Positions 62,611 through 64,000 of a stretch of DNA of 64,000 bases are shown piece by piece. Each line of letters opens with the position of its first letter. Positions within the stretch are counted from its first letter, which is position 1. Source of the stretch: Mycolicibacterium tusciae (GTDB lineage Bacteria; Actinomycetota; Actinomycetes; Mycobacteriales; Mycobacteriaceae); assembly GCF_002086795.1 (NCBI RefSeq), contig NZ_MVIM01000008.1, forward strand, positions 124,001-188,000, read 5' to 3'. Below the pieces are notes generated by a model. That model searched no databases and was not told where the DNA came from. It was given only the letters and a program-made list of their open reading frames with translations. Position numbers and translations under genes: made by a program.

Positions 62611-64000
62611 GAGACCGTCACCGTCACGACCGACCCATAGGTGATGTCGGTACTCAGCGTGCCGTTGTGGCGCTTGACGATCTGCCTGACCAAAGCCAGG
62701 CCAAGGCCTTGATGGTCTGAGTCCCCCTTCGTGGAATATCCGCGCTGCATGGCCTTTTCGAAGGTGTCCGGATCCATCCCCGGTCCGCTGTCGGCGACGC
62801 GCAGCGTGAGCGCGTCATCCGCCATGAGCACGGTGACTTCGACCCACGGATCGTCGCGGTCGCAGGCGTCCATCGCGTTGTCGATGAGGTTGCCGACGAC
62901 GGTGACCATCTCCTGGCCAGTCAACGGCACTTCGTCCGTATTCGACGGCAAGTGAGTGTCTTCGGTGATCGTCAGCTCGATACCGCGCTCGTCAGCCTGT
63001 GCGGCCTTGCCCAGGAGCAGGGCCACCAGCGCGGGTTCGCCGACGGCACTGGACAATCTGTCGACGAGCTGTTGGGAGAGCGCGAGCTCCTCGGTGGCGA
63101 ACTGCACCGCGTCTTCGGGCCGGCCCATCTCGACCATCGTGACGATGGTGTGCAGCTTGTTGGCGGCTTCGTGCGCTTGGGACCGGAGGCTGTCGGTGAG
63201 TATCTTCAGCGAGCCGAGTTCGCCCAGTGCGCCCTGCAATTCGGTGCGGTCGCGGATCGTGACCACCTCCGAGGTGTGCGCGTCGTCGACGGGGGAGCGG
63301 TTCACGACGAGGACGCGGTCGTCGGTGACTTGCACCTCGTCGCGGGCTCCCGGGTTGTAGGTCCGCAGAAACTCCGGCAGCTCGGTGCGGTCGACCGGTC
63401 CGGGTGGAAGCGCGAGGAGGCGGCGCGCCTCGTCGTTGACCAGCAAGACGCCGCTGCGATCCATCACGATCAACCCCTCCGAGACCGAATGCAGGATCGC
63501 GTCATGGTGCTCGTACATCAACCGCAGTTCGTCAGGTCGCAGGCCGTGGGTCTGCCGCAACAACCGTTGCCGGATGAACCAGACGCCCGCCATTGAAATA
63601 GCCAGTGCGGCAATGCTCACCGCCGCGATGGTCGGCCACGTCGAGCGCCATCGATCGGCCAGACTTGTCTGTAGGATCCCCGCTGACACCAGGCCGACGA
63701 TCTCGCCCGATTGGTTGCGCACCGGTGCGACGGCGCGAATCGAAGGACCCAATGTGCCGGTGTACACCTCGCTGAGCGTTTCGCCGCGCAGCGCGGGTTC
63801 GATCGTGCCGATGTACTCGCCACCGATCTGGGTCGGGTCGGTGTGGGTGAACCTGATCCGCTCCGGCGACATGATCGTGATGAATGCGATGTCGGTGTGC
63901 CTGCGGACGGCTTCGGTGACCGGCTGGAGAATCTCAGTGGCCCTGCCGGATTCGATGGCAGCCGCCGTCGACGGGGAGTCGGCGAGGGAGGTGGCGATAC
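62607..64000 (-). CDS. Sensor histidine kinase of the CitA/DcuS family (5' end outside window)
   Basis: The frame is open to the right window edge, so the N-terminus is missing; 464 codons are visible. It has an extracytoplasmic PAS (CitA-like) domain ending AGILQTSLADRW, a transmembrane helix (IAAVSIAALAISMAGVWFI), a cytoplasmic PAS domain, SPOB-type phospho-acceptor QAHEAANKLHTIV and HATPase with NLIDNAMDAC, DSGPGMD and HQGLGLALV. It would sense a C4-dicarboxylate or citrate outside and phosphorylate the response regulator. Confidence 0.93.
   Translation of the reverse strand, partial: IATSLADSPSTAAAIESGRATEILQPVTEAVRRHTDIAFITIMSPERIRFTHTDPTQIGGEYIGTIEPALRGETLSEVYTGTLGPSIRAVAPVRNQSGEIVGLVSAGILQTSLADRWRSTWPTIAAVSIAALAISMAGVWFIRQRLLRQTHGLRPDELRLMYEHHDAILHSVSEGLIVMDRSGVLLVNDEARRLLALPPGPVDRTELPEFLRTYNPGARDEVQVTDDRVLVVNRSPVDDAHTSEVVTIRDRTELQGALGELGSLKILTDSLRSQAHEAANKLHTIVTMVEMGRPEDAVQFATEELALSQQLVDRLSSAVGEPALVALLLGKAAQADERGIELTITEDTHLPSNTDEVPLTGQEMVTVVGNLIDNAMDACDRDDPWVEVTVLMADDALTLRVADSGPGMDPDTFEKAMQRGYSTKGDSDHQGLGLALVRQIVKRHNGTLSTDITYGSVVTVTVS

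Overview
The window is a GC-rich actinobacterial chromosome segment, almost certainly from a fast-growing Mycobacterium (Mycolicibacterium). The left end follows the M. tuberculosis Rv1020-Rv1026 order (mfd, mazG, lpqU, eno, ftsB-like, DUF501, ppx), and a kdp locus and a tRNA-Leu(UAA) follow later. Many small exported proteins, lipoproteins, a cutinase and a PE-PPE-like protein also fit a mycobacterium. No rRNA, CRISPR array or insertion sequence was seen.

Layout. 1-7.6 kb: DNA-repair and housekeeping block on the plus strand, with a secreted pentapeptide-repeat protein inserted after mfd. 7.6-19.1 kb: a long pyruvate-kinase-like protein, a Rieske oxygenase/enoyl-CoA hydratase pair, a gnd2-zwf1-PaaX operon (oxidative pentose phosphate pathway), propionyl-CoA synthetase prpE and three small metabolic genes. 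19.1-29.8 kb: potassium system on the minus strand in the order micro-ORF, kdpF, kdpA, kdpB, kdpC, kdpD, kdpE, followed by a decayed second kdpC joined to a KdpD copy that lacks its kinase domain. 30.0-31.2 kb: two small conserved genes and tRNA-Leu(UAA).

31.18-38.82 kb: a putative genomic island. It starts inside the 3' end of the tRNA gene and ends at an exact 24-bp copy of that 3' end. It carries two large convergent genes of unusual type. One is an unrecognised ~613-residue protein with a duplicated N-terminal helix-turn-helix-like module. The other is a ~1370-residue NACHT/STAND NTPase with a C-terminal PD-(D/E)xK-type nuclease, the architecture expected of an anti-phage sensor-effector. 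No integrase is present, but three TGGCC repeats at exact 11-bp spacing lie next to the right attachment site. This is the best candidate here for an undescribed system.

39-64 kb: accessory metabolism, envelope and signalling. It holds a P450 with its TetR regulator and operator-like repeats, a GGDEF-EAL protein, an acyl-CoA synthetase, lipoprotein peptidase LpqL, a PlsC acyltransferase, a PE-PPE-like exported protein, a cutinase, a deazaflavin-type oxidoreductase, ketosteroid 9-alpha-hydroxylase oxygenase kshA with a divergent TetR gene and shared operator, a penicillin-binding-like lipoprotein, a CLC chloride channel, a deaminase, an anti-sigma/STAS pair, a beta-propeller protein and a CitA/DcuS-type two-component system cut by the window edge.

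All functional assignments come from reading motifs, lengths and gene order; no database search was run.
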